64,000 nt of DNA, taken from Amphimedon queenslandica. Its lineage: Eukaryota > Porifera > Demospongiae > Haplosclerida > Niphatidae. Under the pieces are notes generated by a model, which was not told the DNA's origin, searched no databases, and saw nothing but the letters and a program-made list of their open reading frames with translations. Of the stretch, positions 1 to 11,425 are shown piece after piece. The stretch is taken from the NCBI RefSeq assembly GCF_000090795.2, contig NW_003546260.1, positions 507,810 to 571,809 on the forward strand. Direction: 5' to 3'. Every line of letters starts with the position of its first letter. Within the stretch, counting starts at the first letter, position 1. The position numbers and the translations under genes were made by a program.

Positions 1-886
1 TGCAAAACCAGATGGGGTTCCATGCAGAAAATGGTAGAATGAATTTTAAAGCAAGAGCAGGCTATTAGGGTTGTCTTGAGTGCCGATAGAAAAGCCACTA
101 ATGTCCTCCAAACATGACAAGATATAGTTGTTCTTTCTGCTATCAATGGTGCTCTTTTACCACTTGCTGAGTTCACTGATGTCATGTCCGGTGAACAATA
201 TGTAACCATTTCTGCTGTTTTGCCAATTGTAAATCTCCTCAAAACATCTGTCCTAAAGGAAAGCTCAAGTGATAAGGCATTAACGAATGAAATTTTGTTC
301 GAATATAGTAACTTACCTTTCCAATAGAAACCAAGAAGATGATCTTCACCTATTAGAAGTAGCCTGTTTGCTTGATCTAGATTTAAGGATAAATTCATTA
401 GCATTATTGAAGATATAACAGAGATAATTGTTTCTAACATTGTTATTCTTTCTTCCCTCTCCGCGTCTCCAACCTTAGCCACTTCATCTTGTGCCAGTCA
501 CCATCCCAGTAGTCCTTCCGCTCTGGAGACCCTCCACCTGCAAAGAAACAAAAAGATCACTAGAAAGTGTACTAAAATCAAGTGAGACTGAAAGTGTTTT
601 ACCTGCCACCAGCTGTACACCAGAGCAAAAAGTCAGAAGTGAAATTGAGACGTACATGGCTCTGGAAAAGCTTGATGAAGAACAAGATCCTCTTGTTTGG
701 TGAAGAATGCATGAGATGGCATTTCCTGTTCTGGGTAATATAGCAAAGAAGTATTTATGTGCTCCTACAACCAGTACTTGTTCAGAGAAGGTTTTCAGGA
801 AGGGAGAACGTATTGTAACACCATTCAGAGCTTAGCTTAAGCCAGATACTGTTGAAATGTTAATTTTTTTATCTGTGAACCTGTGA
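1..886 (+). pseudogene. hAT transposase (ZBED-like), 3' part, degenerate
   Basis: The forward strand encodes the C-terminal part of a hAT-superfamily transposase of the ZBED type, the enzyme that cuts and pastes its own element. Frame 1 (1-300) gives a central block starting CKTRWGSMQKMVE and ending near SVLKESSSDKAL. Frame 2 (491-886) gives the hAT dimerisation region: EEQDPLVW, then after a stop MHEMAFPVLGNIAKKYL, CAPTTSTCSEKVF and VEMLIFLSVNL. Both blocks match the family order (alpha-helical insertion, then dimerisation domain). I see stops in frame 1, a frame change between 300 and 491, a TGA at 701-703 and a TAG near 830, so the copy is dead. The 5' half lies outside the window. The family call is firm; the subfamily is less so. 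Confidence 0.85.
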
Positions 887-889
887 ACT

Positions 890-1600
890 TTTTCTTTTAA
901 TTGAAGGATTACACTTAATTTCATGTTATTTGAAGTTTCTCAATTAAAGTTAAAGGATTTGTCAAAATAGTACTATATTAGTAATATTGAGGTATTTTAA
1001 AATATAGTGTTAAGGTATATTTTTCACCAATTTTGTACGGCCCTATTTGACTCCAGCAGCTATTGTACTGTTTATCAGCAACAGCAAGATTGTTCTAAGA
1101 GTGAAACAACACAGCCGCCATTCTTCTATGAATATCATTGTAATACATCATTTTGTGATGTAGCTACATTTTTCAAATTCCATGCAGCTGCTTCCACTTT
1201 CGTCCTAAACTGAATGAGGATATAGTATGTTTAAAGGAAAAAGGAAGCAATTTTTTTATCTAGCCATGCTTGGATTAACTGCAATACTTAGTGGAGATTC
1301 CAGGCTTCTAGTTCCAGCTAAGAGAAGGTATTTAGTCTTGGATATCATGGTTTTATTATGTGTGAACAATAAATTGTATCTTTAATAACACAAACAATAA
1401 TTACTTCATGTTATACAATGCAAATATACAATTTTTATTATACAAATGTTATTAATTCATGCTTCTTGAATGAGGATTTGTGTCAGGATTATTGTTATAT
1501 TATACTTCACTACACACTGATCAGTATAGAATTCCTTTGGCATAATTATTCACCACAGTATCAAGTGACACCATCTGAAAAAATATATTGAAAATGTTAT
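890..1600. other. AT-rich spacer without recognised gene
   Basis: This is AT-rich sequence after the hAT tail. The reading frame at 1007-1213 has no recognisable domain. I saw no clear terminal repeat of the preceding hAT element here, so its 3' end is not placed. Confidence 0.5.
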
Positions 1601-1614
1601 CAACACAAACAAGA

Positions 1615-2090
1615 ACATAAAAAAATTTAAAAACAAGATGGAGTAGGATTCTAGAGCAAATTCGTTAAAAAGTAACAGAAACAAGGACAAGTAGGATTTC
1701 GAACAACCAATGAAAATATGAAATGAAAATCCTACTCTTGTGGCACAAATTCTACTCTACATTGCAAGGTGATCTGTAATTTCTTATGTGATAATAATAT
1801 TAAAGTCCTTTCTACATTGTCCACTTGGATCCAGAATTGTAACCTACTAAAATAGAATCCTCTTTGGTTGTGTTCACACTAAGCTACTTTGAAAGAATTA
1901 AAATTGAATTAAACTGCATTGGCTTCTACACGTTATGAATATTTAATTAAGATCAACCCACTTCAATCCACCTCTAGATGTGGATTGACTGGATCTAGCT
2001 TCAATCCCGATTCAAGACAAATGTTGTTCGAGCCAATGCTCAGATGGAGGGAGAATAAACATTAACAGTGGACATTTTGAAAAAACTGTT
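1615..2090 (+). repeat. Left arm of a long imperfect inverted repeat flanking BEL copy 1
   Basis: Segments here recur as the reverse complement at 9083-9365. Shared blocks include AAGGATTTCGAAC-type sequence near 1690, ACAAATTCTACTCTACAT near 1745, CCTTTCTACA near 1810 and TTGGATCCAGAATT near 1828, and then the retroelement end (GAGCCAATGCTCAGATGGAG at 2037). The arms are collinear with insertions and deletions and look about 80-85% identical by eye. The repeat reaches beyond the retroelement end into what should be flanking DNA, so the flank itself is probably an older TIR element. Confidence 0.65.
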
Positions 2091-2099
2091 TTTCTTATA

Positions 2100-2926
2100 A
2101 TGTAAGTTTTTATGAAAAATTAGAAATAATTGGGGCGAGCCTGAGCTTGACCCACTAAGGCGAGAAAGAGTTTGTTTTGTTTGTACGGGCGGACTGTCTA
2201 GCTATTATTAATGTTAAATAGCCTAATCTTCGTTGAAAGTGGTTGTGGTCACATTGAAATAAAATGGCGGCTATCAGCAAACAGTCAGCAAAATAAGACT
2301 CAACTGCTGTCCAAAAACTTCTCTAGCAAGAAGAAAGGTAGAAAAGCAGTTATAGATTCTTTTTCCTTGATATACAGGATTCTGATAAGGTGAGACTCAG
2401 AAAGCTGCATGTAGCTATCTATGCATACTGCATGAGACTATTCTAGCTGGTGTTTCTTCTCTAGCAGCAAGCCTAGGTTAACAAAGCAGATCTACAATCT
2501 TCTTTGCTCAATGCTGCTTATGAATTATCTTAGACTTGAATGCTATAAGTAATTGCTGCAAGGTGCAGGCTTAAATGATAAAGTCAGTGATAGAGAAAAT
2601 TTAAGCAAGATGACTGCACCAATATCTACTGTATTTAGACTGACATGTGTAATTGTTTTGATCATGCAGCACATAATCTGTAGCTTGCTTAGGCTCGCTT
2701 ATTTAATGTTTTACATTCGTCTAGTTAATCACAACCTATATATACCGCCGACCAAAGACCGAATGGTCTTGAATAATGATGAGTATTAAGCAAGTAGTTG
2801 TATAGACACACACACACAAAAAATATAGCAATAGAGAGAAAACTTTGAGAGAGGACAGCTAGTGGTGAATGTATCATACATGTATTTAAGTTACTTAATA
2901 ATTTATCAGTTAATAACAGCTTAGCC
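2100..2926 (-). other. 3' untranslated region / 3' LTR zone of BEL copy 1
   Basis: This region lies between the end of pol (2927) and the recognisable LTR end (2029-2077). It has no convincing gene. It contains a short CA run near 2809-2818 and a GGGGCGAGCCTGAG string at 2134 that recurs at 11274 beside the TRIM insertion in BEL copy 2. The start of the 3' LTR cannot be fixed because the right-hand LTR is rearranged. Confidence 0.45.
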
Positions 2927-4830
2927 TCAGTTATAATTGTCTGACTCTTCTATTGGCAGCAACAGGACAATCTTTGTAACTGGACGCCGATACTCTCCCT
3001 TCAATGTCTTAACACCAGCGACTCTCACTTGCCCATCATTGCATGTATGCACCTTTATGACACGAACAAGTGGTCAGTTAGTAGGGGCCATATTCTCCTC
3101 TCGCACTAGTACTATTCTCCGGTTCTCAGATTACACGCAGGACACTTCCACATATTGAAACGATTTAGATTTACTAAATACTCTGATGACCATCTAGTCC
3201 AGAAGTGTCGAACGATACCTTGACACAATTGCCAATGACGCAAGAGAGTGACAGAATGATTATGAGATGATGGAGGGTCAGGGATGGCTAGGAGTGGATT
3301 CCTATCAGGAAATGACCAGGAAGGAGTACTTCGATGCCCTCACTAACGCTAGAAGGTATACTACTCAATAGGCAGCTATTCAGGCATGCCTCTATTTGGG
3401 TGAGAATAGTGCTCCTTTTTTCATACGTCAGCTTGACATTAGTTGTTACTCTCTTTAAATGAGTCTTCATACTTTTTACAGTAGCTTCCCATAGTAGTGT
3501 TGTTTTAGTGTGGTAAAAGAGTTTTAGTTTTAGTTTCTTATTTCTTTAATTTTAAGTTTAAGTTTTAGTTTTAGTTATGCAATGGCAATAATTTTATTTT
3601 AGTTACTGTTATCACTTCAAAATTGCATTTTAGTTTCAGTTTTAGTTTTATTCTTCCAGTACTTCTAGTTTTAGCTTTAGTAATAGTTTAATTTACCAGC
3701 TCTTTCTGATAATGTAAAAACAATTAAACCATCAAAATTAAGAACCAGTGAATGAACTGAATGACCTGACCAACAGTACAGAGCTAGGTATTAGTGGTCA
3801 CACCCCTTAATTATACTGCAATAGTTCAATTAGTTACTGGTGTCCAATTTTAGTTTTTGTTTTAGTTGATGTAACACACAATTGAAGTTTTAGTTTTAGT
3901 TATAGTTAATTAGTACTAGTTTTAATTTTAGTTTTAGTTATAAGCACTGAGAAATTTGAATTTTAGTTTTAGTTTTAGTTAAGGAAAACAGCTCAATAAA
4001 ATAGGTTTTAGTTTTAGTTATTGTTAACTAAACAACACTATCCCATAGCCCACCAAAATTAGGTGCTCTTTAGGGATAAACTTCCATTCAATGTCCCTAC
4101 TATGACAGATCTAAGACACATTACATTGTACAATACTATTAGATAGAAAGTTATAAAATTCATTAATCTCCCTTTTGGTACCAACGAAGTTGCTCCAGTG
4201 GTCACTCCAAATCTGATTGGGGCAACCACAGCGATCAACAAAGCGATGTGTACAGGCAATAAATGCCTCACTAGTTTGATCTGTAACAAGTTCTAAATGA
4301 ACTGCCTTTACACTCATTGAAACAAAAACGGTAATATATGCCTTTACTATTGTACGTCTTCTTACATGACCATACTCAAAGATGAGGCCAGGATTTATCC
4401 TCTCAAGAGGGAGCTGACCCATTAACTGAGATTCTGTTCATGCAGATTGCCTCCTACATATCACACACTGGTGTGTTATAGAATGAGCTGCCTTACGCAA
4501 GGCAATGTTGTGATAATTACAGCTGAGTGATGCCATTAGTAGGCATGTAATAGAATAATATGTTCTGTATGAACAAGCAATTGAGTAATCGAGTCTTTCT
4601 CATGTAATATAATTGGATGTTTTTGAGAAAATAAGTTAAAGTTAGCCAGTCTGCCTCCTACTCTCAAGATGTTGTGTTTATCCATAAATGGATGCAAAGG
4701 TATTATGGAACTGCCATTGGGCAGATCACAATTCAACAATAAAAGATTCATCTCTAAGATAAAATAATTTCTTTGAGAATAATGGATCCAATACCTCTTT
4801 GGAATACGAATTTCGGTAACTAAAGGATAT
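2927..4830 (-). pseudogene. BEL copy 1 integrase, interrupted by a MITE
   Basis: This inserts retroelement cDNA into the genome. Reading down the minus strand there is a zinc-binding N-terminal block (HPIILHEKDSITQLLVHTEH, about 4750-4540). A catalytic core follows at 4422-4060 (KAVHLELVTDQTSEAFI, then IWSDHWSNFVG, where the family has SDHGSNF). After the MITE the C-terminal block at 3480-2927 has NFGGLWEATV split across the insertion, then MKTHLKRV, TQIEACLNSC and HFLIG. The tail ends in LLPIEESDNYN before a stop at 2927-2929. Frames shift several times, so this copy cannot make an intact integrase. The family assignment is secure. Confidence 0.85.
3495..4040. mobile_element. hAT-type MITE with TTTTAG repeats, 8-bp target duplication
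   Basis: A 546-bp non-coding element. The 8-bp duplication TCCCATAG lies at 3487-3494 and 4041-4048. The terminal inverted repeat is TAGTGTTGTTTTAGT at the left and the complement of TAGTGTTGTTTAGTTAAC at the right. The interior is full of TTTTAGTTTTAGTT units read in the same direction, with a less repetitive middle (about 3690-3840). It splits the integrase motif NFGGLWEATV; removing the element plus one duplication restores the reading, which proves the insertion. The 8-bp duplication points to hAT mobilisation; the TTTTAG units may be subterminal transposase-binding repeats (inference). Confidence 0.9.
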
Positions 4831-5048
4831 GGAGGCTTGATTATGTTTGTTATAAAATGCTAAACCCAAGATGTGATACATAACAATTTATAAAAGAATA
4901 AATATTTCCTAACAGGTATAATAGGAGAAACTAGTTTAACACCAGTAAAGTGTGATGTGACTCTCTCTTCTTCTAAGGTTTCAATACTTGGAATGGAATT
5001 ATAAGGTCATTCACTCTCTGACTTTGTCAACCAGGGGGGTCCATTCCA

Positions 5049-5564
5049 TTACAGATCATGTGAGACAAGCTCCCTGGGAAATAGTCCCCTAGAAGGAGCA
5101 TCAGCTGGGTTATTGGTACCTTGTACATGAGCCCATCGATCTGCTGGTATGCTGTCAATAATTAAAGATACTCTGTTACCAACAAATACCTTAAATCTGC
5201 GTGAACTACCTTGTAACCAGTTTTGGACTATATGGCTATCAGTCCAAGCAAATATGCTAGAGAGTGTCAAGTTGAAAATACCTTTGAGGTAGTGCAGTAG
5301 CTGTGAGAGAAGCTGTGCTCCACACAACTCCAGATGTGGGATAGAAATCCTCTTTATGGGAGATACACGAGACTTAGCAATCACTAATGAAATACCTATA
5401 TTACCATCTGTGTCTTGAGAACAGACATACACAACTGCGGCATATGCATCTTCAGATGTGTCGCTGAAACCATGTAACTGAAAAGACTCCAACTGAGAAA
5501 TGTCTGAGAAATAGAACCTCTGAATATGAAAAGAAGACAGACATGAAAACTCAGACTCCCACAC
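5049..5564 (-). pseudogene. BEL copy 1 RNase H domain
   Basis: The longest clean stretch of this copy, 171 codons. It starts with SFQLHGFSDTSEDAYAAVVY, typical of BEL/Pao RNase H. It continues with KRISIPHLELCGAQLLSQLL and FAWTDSHIVQNWLQG and ends near GTNNPADAPSRGL. The acidic residues expected in family motifs are visible (FSDTS, HLELCGA, WTDS). The domain removes RNA from the RNA/DNA hybrid during reverse transcription and lies between reverse transcriptase and integrase, as expected. It is out of frame with its neighbours, so it is a relic. Confidence 0.85.
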
Positions 5565-5620
5565 TACCCACCTTCAGCAATAGATGGAGGAGTTAGATCA
5601 TCCCAGTGTATTCCTGATTC

Positions 5621-7193
5621 TCATAGACGTTGCAAAAGTATTTTGATTTTAACAATAGCAGGTGAGAACCACCCCAAAACATTATATACTTTAGCTATAT
5701 TGGAGACTAAAGTACGCTTAGTAAGCTTAGAGCTACAAAAGGAACCAGAAACAGTAACTCTGAAACTGTCAGTTTTGATGTTCCATTCAAGACATAGAGT
5801 CTTTGTGTATTCCAACATTGAATCAGAAATAGAATGCACCTCCTGTACATCTCTAAAATGATGCTCGATAGATTCCAGAACTAGCTTACTGGTACTATTC
5901 CATTTATGGAGTAGAAAACCTTCACGGGAAAATAGCTCCTGCATTTCCTTTCTTAATTCGATTGCTTCTTCAACACTACCTGCTCCCAACAGTCCATCAT
6001 TGACATAGAAAGATTCACTAACCATGTTTGCTGCTAAAGGAAGTTATGCATAAAATCTATAGCAGTCTGCTTAATACTCATGTTGGCAGCAAAACATGAG
6101 GCTGAAACACCAAAGTTGAATCTAGTCATACGTTAATCTCTTATCATATCATTTGGACTGGACTGCCATACATAACGGTGGGAATTTTTGCCTTCATTCT
6201 CAAGCTCAATAGCTCTGTACATTTTGCTAACATCAGTGCTCAAAGGGATACGAAAACATCTGAATCTACTTAACACGTCCAATAAAGGTGGATGTACAGT
6301 AGGCCCAACCAATAGGGTATCATTAAGAGAAACTCCTGACATTGATTTAGCTGAAGCATCAAAAACTGCTCTAATTTTAGTAGTGGTACAAGAGTCTTTA
6401 TATACCACACTCATAGGAAGGTAAAATACTTTATCTGTAGGCTTATCAAAATCTTTAATAGGAACTTCCTCAGCATGTCCCAACTTCAAATACTCAAGCA
6501 TTACACTCTCTACTTCACTGAACTTCCCTTTACTGTTTAAGTTACGTTCAAGAGCTAAAAATCTCCTGATGGCCTGAGATTTCAATTCTCCTATGCTAGC
6601 AATGTTCAGTTTCCTGGGAAGTGGGACTACAAATCTAGCCAGTGGTGTTCTGTAATGCTTGTCTTGGAAATGCTGTATTACAGCATGCCCTTCCATTGAG
6701 CAGGCTAGCTTATCACTGGGAGGTTCTTTAATCTCCCAAAATCTGCAAATAGCGTCATTTAGACATGATACGGAATTGTGACTAGTATTACAAGTACTAG
6801 AATTAATCAACCCACCTAATACGCAACCAAAGACAGTTTCAAATGCAGTTGGTGAACCAGGTGGACCCGCAAGTTGTCCCTTTAGTAGGCAACCAATAAA
6901 AACATCAATGCCTAGTAGGGCATCTATATGCCCTGGCTCATCAGAGGCAGGGTCAAAGAGGGATATATCAGACAAATGGTCCCAATTTAGACCAAAAGGT
7001 ATAGGTTTGACTGGCAAATCAGCTGTCACCTTAGGTACTATTGCAGCAGTAACACCAATTTTCCAGTTAGGGTTTCCAACCGGAGAAGCAGTGAACTGTG
7101 ATATAGCCGCATAGCTAGATAAACCTTCTATACCTGATACTGATATTGACTAAAAAGAGCGAGGAAGATGCAAAGCCTGAGCAATACGCTCAG
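5621..7193 (-). pseudogene. BEL copy 1 protease (DUF1758) and reverse transcriptase
   Basis: This section begins with the aspartic protease region, with VTERIAQALHLPRSF near 7195-7150. It is followed by the Pao-specific block HIDALLGIDVFIGCLLKGQ (about 6930-6870) and GSPTAFETVFGCVLGG. The RT follows: KIRAVFDASAKSMSGVSLND, LLVGPTVHPPLLDVL, PLSTDVSKMYRAI and RYVWQSS. The catalytic box reads SFYVNDGLLGAGS (about 6010) instead of YVDD, so one catalytic aspartate is lost. The protease DSG-type triad is also not readable. A stop sits after NDMIRD near 6135. The order and motifs make the family certain and show the copy is inactive. Confidence 0.87.
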
Positions 7194-8864
7194 TTACAAA
7201 TGATGCAGATGAACTAATAGGCAGCGGGCTTCTACACAAAACCCAGCAGGACCAGTAAGTATGACCTTACATGTCGTCAATAAACAATTAGTGTCAAGCT
7301 CTACTGTGCTATTATGAGAAGTGACCGGTGGGTGAGTCTGAGACCTACTTCCATCATCAAAATGCAATAGTGTATGATGTAATGCCTGGCATCTTCTACA
7401 CCTAGGAGCTGATTTACAGCCTTTTGAATGATGCCCACTAGTCAAACAGTTCATACAGATATTTTTACTGTTAAGCAGATAAATCTTTCACTCATGCGAC
7501 AACTCTATAAAAGTCTGACAAATGTATAACGGATGTCTTTCTGCTTGACATGCTATTCAAGCAGAAGTGCTGGAAGTAAAAGATGGAGTATGCCCTGGCA
7601 ACTTCTTATTATCTTTAGTATTCCCGTTGAAAAAAGTAGCACCTATAGACTTGGAAGCCTGAGCTCTATAATCAATAAATTCCAATATTTTACTGTAATG
7701 AGGCACAATGGTTTCAGATTGCATATGTCTCTGCAACTCAAACATAGTGGCAGAGTCTAATTTAAGCTCTATTATGGAAGTGATAAAAGAAGCTGAAGGC
7801 TCATGACCCATTGCCTTTAAGGCTATGATGTGTTGTTGCACAGTATCATGCAACTTGCGTAGCTCTTTGCCACTTCCCTGTTTCAGTGGAGGGGACTCAA
7901 TTATATTCTTAACATGGGTCTGGTGAGCTAATCTAGGCCGATCAAAACGTCCCTTTAAACAATCAATAGCTTCCACATAATGCTCACCTGATCTTGTCAG
8001 TCCCTCTATGACTGTCTTAGCTCAGCCATTATTAAGGGCATGCTGGAGTTAAACGAGTTTCTCAGTTTCTGTAATGTTAGTACGATCGTGGACAGTCACA
8101 CGAAACTGTTCCCAGAACTTAGTCCAATTGATGATGTTGCTGTCGAAAACAGGAACATCTAGTTTTGGTAGTTTGACACCACTACTTGCAACAGGTGCAG
8201 TAGGTGTGTGTTCCGTATCATGTCAAGCAGGATGTCTGCGAATGATGTGGGAGCAATCAAACAGCTGCTGTTTCAGTTCAGCGTGTAAATCTAACAAAGC
8301 GTCATCTTCAAGAACATAACTTGAAAGTAATAAATTGTCTCGTAAAGGAACAAATTGTGATTTTGTAATCAGCCAATTGAGCTTCATACTGAGCAATTAG
8401 TGCCAAATCATCTAATTTATCTAGAAGGCCTGTAATGGTAGTTTTAGCAGCATTTATACACTATTCTAAGTGATGCAATTTTTAAAGTAATATAGTCTTT
8501 CTGCCAAACCAGCTGAAGGAGCTGGAGAGGGAGACATGGCGCGAGTCAGTTGATGAAGCTTGAGGAACAATGCAGATACTTTATCCTCATGGTCATCAAA
8601 AACATCTTGTTGAGACACCAATTCATCTTCATTGTCAGTGAGGTCCATTATCTGAAGATGAATGAACTTAAACTCAGCATCAACAGTACTAAGCTTGGAC
8701 ATCATCTGTTTAGCATGAACCGGAGTATCCGGTTGATCTTTCCCATTCTCCAAATCTCTGAGACGAGTAGTAAGACATGTGACAGCAGAGTGGGCAACTC
8801 CTCTTCTTCTCTTAAGAGCGTTAATGTCAGTCGGTTGTTAAGCAATAGACTGTTCCGTTACCAT
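7194..8864 (-). pseudogene. BEL copy 1 gag-like region (DUF1759 and zinc knuckle)
   Basis: The likely start is the ATG at 8864-8862 (MVTEQSIA, then a stop), just inside the primer-binding-site region. Readable blocks on the minus strand are KDQPDTPVHAKQMMSKLSTV (8740), then AIDCLKGRFDRPRLAHQTHV with KELRKLHDTVQQH and ALKAMGHEP (7976-7800), which is the DUF1759 signature of BEL/Pao gag. A Cys-rich block CLTSGHHSKGCKSAP then RCRRCQALHHTLLH (7450-7370) resembles the zinc knuckles that bind element RNA. Frames change at least three times. It is homologous, block by block, to gag of BEL copy 2 (16250-17672). Confidence 0.83.
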
Positions 8865-9004
8865 CGTAGTAGACTGGACACGTGGCCGACTGAGACAAAC
8901 TAATGAGCTAGTCTGGCTTGACAAATGAGTAAAACAGTGACTTCTCTGAGCAGAGGCCAAAATAAAGACAAATTAAGGACAGATCCGGCTCGGTGGATCA
9001 AAAA

Positions 9005-9137
9005 TGTTCGAGCCAATACTCAGATGGAGGGAGAAGAAACATTAACGGTTGACAATTAGAAAAGAAAACAATTAATTTTTTCAAAATGTCCACCGTTAAC
9101 GTTTCTTCTCCCTCCATCTGAGCATTGGCTTGAACAA
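9005..9137. repeat. 133-bp palindrome at the 5' edge of BEL copy 1
   Basis: The left arm begins TGTTCGAGCCAATACTCAGA at 9005; the right arm ends with its near-perfect complement, TCTGAGCATTGGCTTGAACA, at 9137. The arms are about 50 bp with a loop of about 30 bp rich in A and T. The left arm is the LTR end next to the primer-binding site. The right arm is closer to the inverted complement of the element's other end (2029-2090) than to the left arm. This suggests an inverted fusion rather than a simple short LTR. Confidence 0.75.
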
Positions 9138-9365
9138 GTGTGAACAAGCTAATCCTGCTTTAATCCTGAATTTTGTCTTAATTCTGGATCCAAAGTAGAC
9201 AAGTGTAGAAAGGCCTTAAAAGTACTATGTAGAGTAGAATTTGTGTCACGAAAAAAAAATTTTAATTTTGTATTTTTGTTGGTTGTTCGAAATCCTAGTT
9301 GTCCTTGCTTCTGTTATTCATTCTTCATCTTGTTTTTTTAATTTTTATGCTGTAAACTAGCCTTT
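9083..9365 (-). repeat. Right arm of the long inverted repeat flanking BEL copy 1
   Basis: Reverse-complement partner of 1615-2090, including TGTGACACAAATTC-type sequence near 9240 and GGTTGTTCGAAATCCTA near 9280. See the left arm for the shared blocks. Confidence 0.65.
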
Positions 9366-10520
9366 AGTCAAATTCTACATTGTTGTAATCTTATTTGCTT
9401 AAGTATACTCAAGTAATTATTTTATGTAAAATATATAAATTCCTGATTTGTCTTAATACTCTAATTTTAGGTTGTTGACTTTCCTGCTGATCATCCATCT
9501 TGTTCAAAGCAACATGCTGTAATTCAGTATAGGCTTGTGGATTATACTAAGGAAGATGGCCGTAAGGGAAAAAAAGTGAAGTTAGTAAATTAAAATTTTA
9601 GCAAGGTTAATGACCTTTGTTATTGTTAAAAACACTAGTAAAGAAAGGCAATGAAACTTTAATTGGTGGAAAATTAAGACCTCTGCAAATGCTGAAATAA
9701 TTACAAAAGTTATTAATGGTTATGAAATATTAGCTATATTGATACTTAATGAGAAAATTAAGTATATAAATATGCAGATATGTGTATACTTGCTTACTGT
9801 ACAGCCAGAAAATTTGGTGGTCTAAAACTTTGTGGTTTTGCATCAATATGCCAAAATGTATTATTCGTAATTTGGCGGTTTACTATCTTGCGTTTTCTTT
9901 AAGCACTCTCAGCTCTTCTTGAAGCTGCCCCTTCTATAGGAGGAAGGCAACTATACGACGGCAGTCATTGGTTGTGGCGGCGATTATTAATTATCCTTAA
10001 ATTTAATTATTAATTTTACCATAAATATTCTTTTTAAACAAAATTAATTAATAATTTAACCTTCATCATGTCAATTGCTACTTCCAGTTCCAGGTCTGGA
10101 AAAAGATCACTCTCATGTTCTACCTCAGGCTGTAGGTGTTTAGATGTTCCCCAGTGTCTTTGCATTATGAGCTATTTCTCCTTCCCAGGGAGTTTGCACA
10201 AGTTGCATCATAGTTTTTGCCTTATGGGGTCAAATAGGAGCTCATGTTAATGAGAAAAGGGCATTTGGAAAGGGTCTACAAGTATCATGTATCTATACCT
10301 TTCCTAGAAAGAAGAAACTAATCAATTGGATGAAGCGACTACTCAACTCAGACTCAACTGTGATTAGACTGTTATTTTACTAATTAATTAATTACTAGTT
10401 ATTAATAATAATAACAATGAATAGCATTATGCGGCGTATATTTAAAGGTGGTGGTAATTTCTTTGACTACCCTGGCCCTGGGAAGCGTTTATTTGAGGGA
10501 GGTGGCTACTCGGGGGCGGC
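9366..10520. other. Non-coding, repeat-like spacer
   Basis: No gene recognised. The frame at 10068-10250 is serine- and cysteine-rich without a known domain. Sequence near 9800-9915 (TTTGGCGGTTTACTATCTTG) and 10435-10550 (GGGAGGTGGCTACTCGGG) has the look of dispersed repeats, but I found no second copy in this window. Confidence 0.4.
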
Positions 10521-10522
10521 TT

Positions 10523-11250
10523 TTACTCATGGAAATACGGTAGCTGCCATCTGCGAAGGAGAGTGATACAAGTATTAATAGCCATTAGTTGGTGTCCCAT
10601 TAGAAAATGACCCAAAGTTAACATCTCGATGCCCTCATCATCGCTAAGAACACTGGTCAGGGGGCGGCGTACTCGCTTCTTCATATGTGAGTTAAAGTCT
10701 GTAATCACCCATAAAGTTTGTCCCACGGTCACTGCAAATCTGGTTTGGATAGCCACGATGGGCAGCAAAGCGGTGGAGACATGCTATAAATGCCTCACTG
10801 GTCATGTCTGACACCAGTTCTAAATGAACTGCCTTGACACAGCGATACAAGTACAGAAATGTATGTCTTTAATATAGTGGGTAGGACCAGCATAGTCTAC
10901 ACCCACATTTTGAAATACTATTCCAGGACTAACTCTCTCCAAAGGGAGTTGTCCCATTAATTGACATTCTGGCTTAGCAGTCTGTCTTCTACAAGTGACA
11001 CACTGCCATGTGATAGATCTAGCTGCTTTACACAGCCAAATATATGATAGTCATGGCTCAGTGATGCTACCAGTAGAGTAGGACCTGCATGTAACATTAA
11101 GATATGCTCAGAAAGTATTATTTTATGAACCAATACATGTTTATGATGCAATATAGTAGGATTTGTTTGACGAAAAGACAATTTGTCATTAAATAGTTGA
11201 CCTCTGGCTCTTAGAATATTTTCATTATCGAGAAATTGATTTAAAGATAA
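10523..11250 (-). pseudogene. BEL copy 2 integrase fragments
   Basis: The zinc-binding block reads PTILHHKHVLVHKIILSEHI, then LHAGPTLLVASL (11170-11060). After a gap the C-terminal part has SVLSDDEGIEMLTLGHFLMG (10680-10600) and LLRRWQLPYF (10560-10530). The catalytic core is only traceable in pieces around 10850-10720, where AFVARVDNPNQI-type sequence appears in shifted frames. This copy is dead. It is the same domain order as 2927-4830. Confidence 0.75.
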
Positions 11251-11425
11251 CTAGACGAATGTGGAACATTAAGGGGGCGAGCCTGAGCAAGTAAAGCAAT
11301 TTGCATACAATGTATATCGACAAACTAACGATATTCATCATGTCATTGTGGTGCATGATGAAAATGATTGTGCACATATAAGCAGGCTCAGAACTTGTAG
11401 TTCTTTATGGTCTACCACTATGATC

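Larger units (their letters stand above)
2029..9137 (-). mobile_element. BEL/Pao LTR retrotransposon, copy 1 (degenerate)
   Basis: A minus-strand element with gag, DUF1758-type protease, reverse transcriptase, RNase H and integrase in BEL/Pao order. On the minus strand the 5' LTR ends GGCTCGAACA at about 9005, followed directly by TTTTTGATCCACCGAGCCGG (9004 downwards), which sits where a primer-binding site should be. The same LTR end recurs at 2029-2077 as the 3' LTR end. Coding frames carry stops and frameshifts throughout. A hAT-type MITE interrupts the integrase at 3495-4040. The LTR 5' ends are not clear: the right side shows a 133-bp palindrome instead of a normal LTR. A 5'-truncated or rearranged LTR is the likeliest reading. 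Confidence 0.85.
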
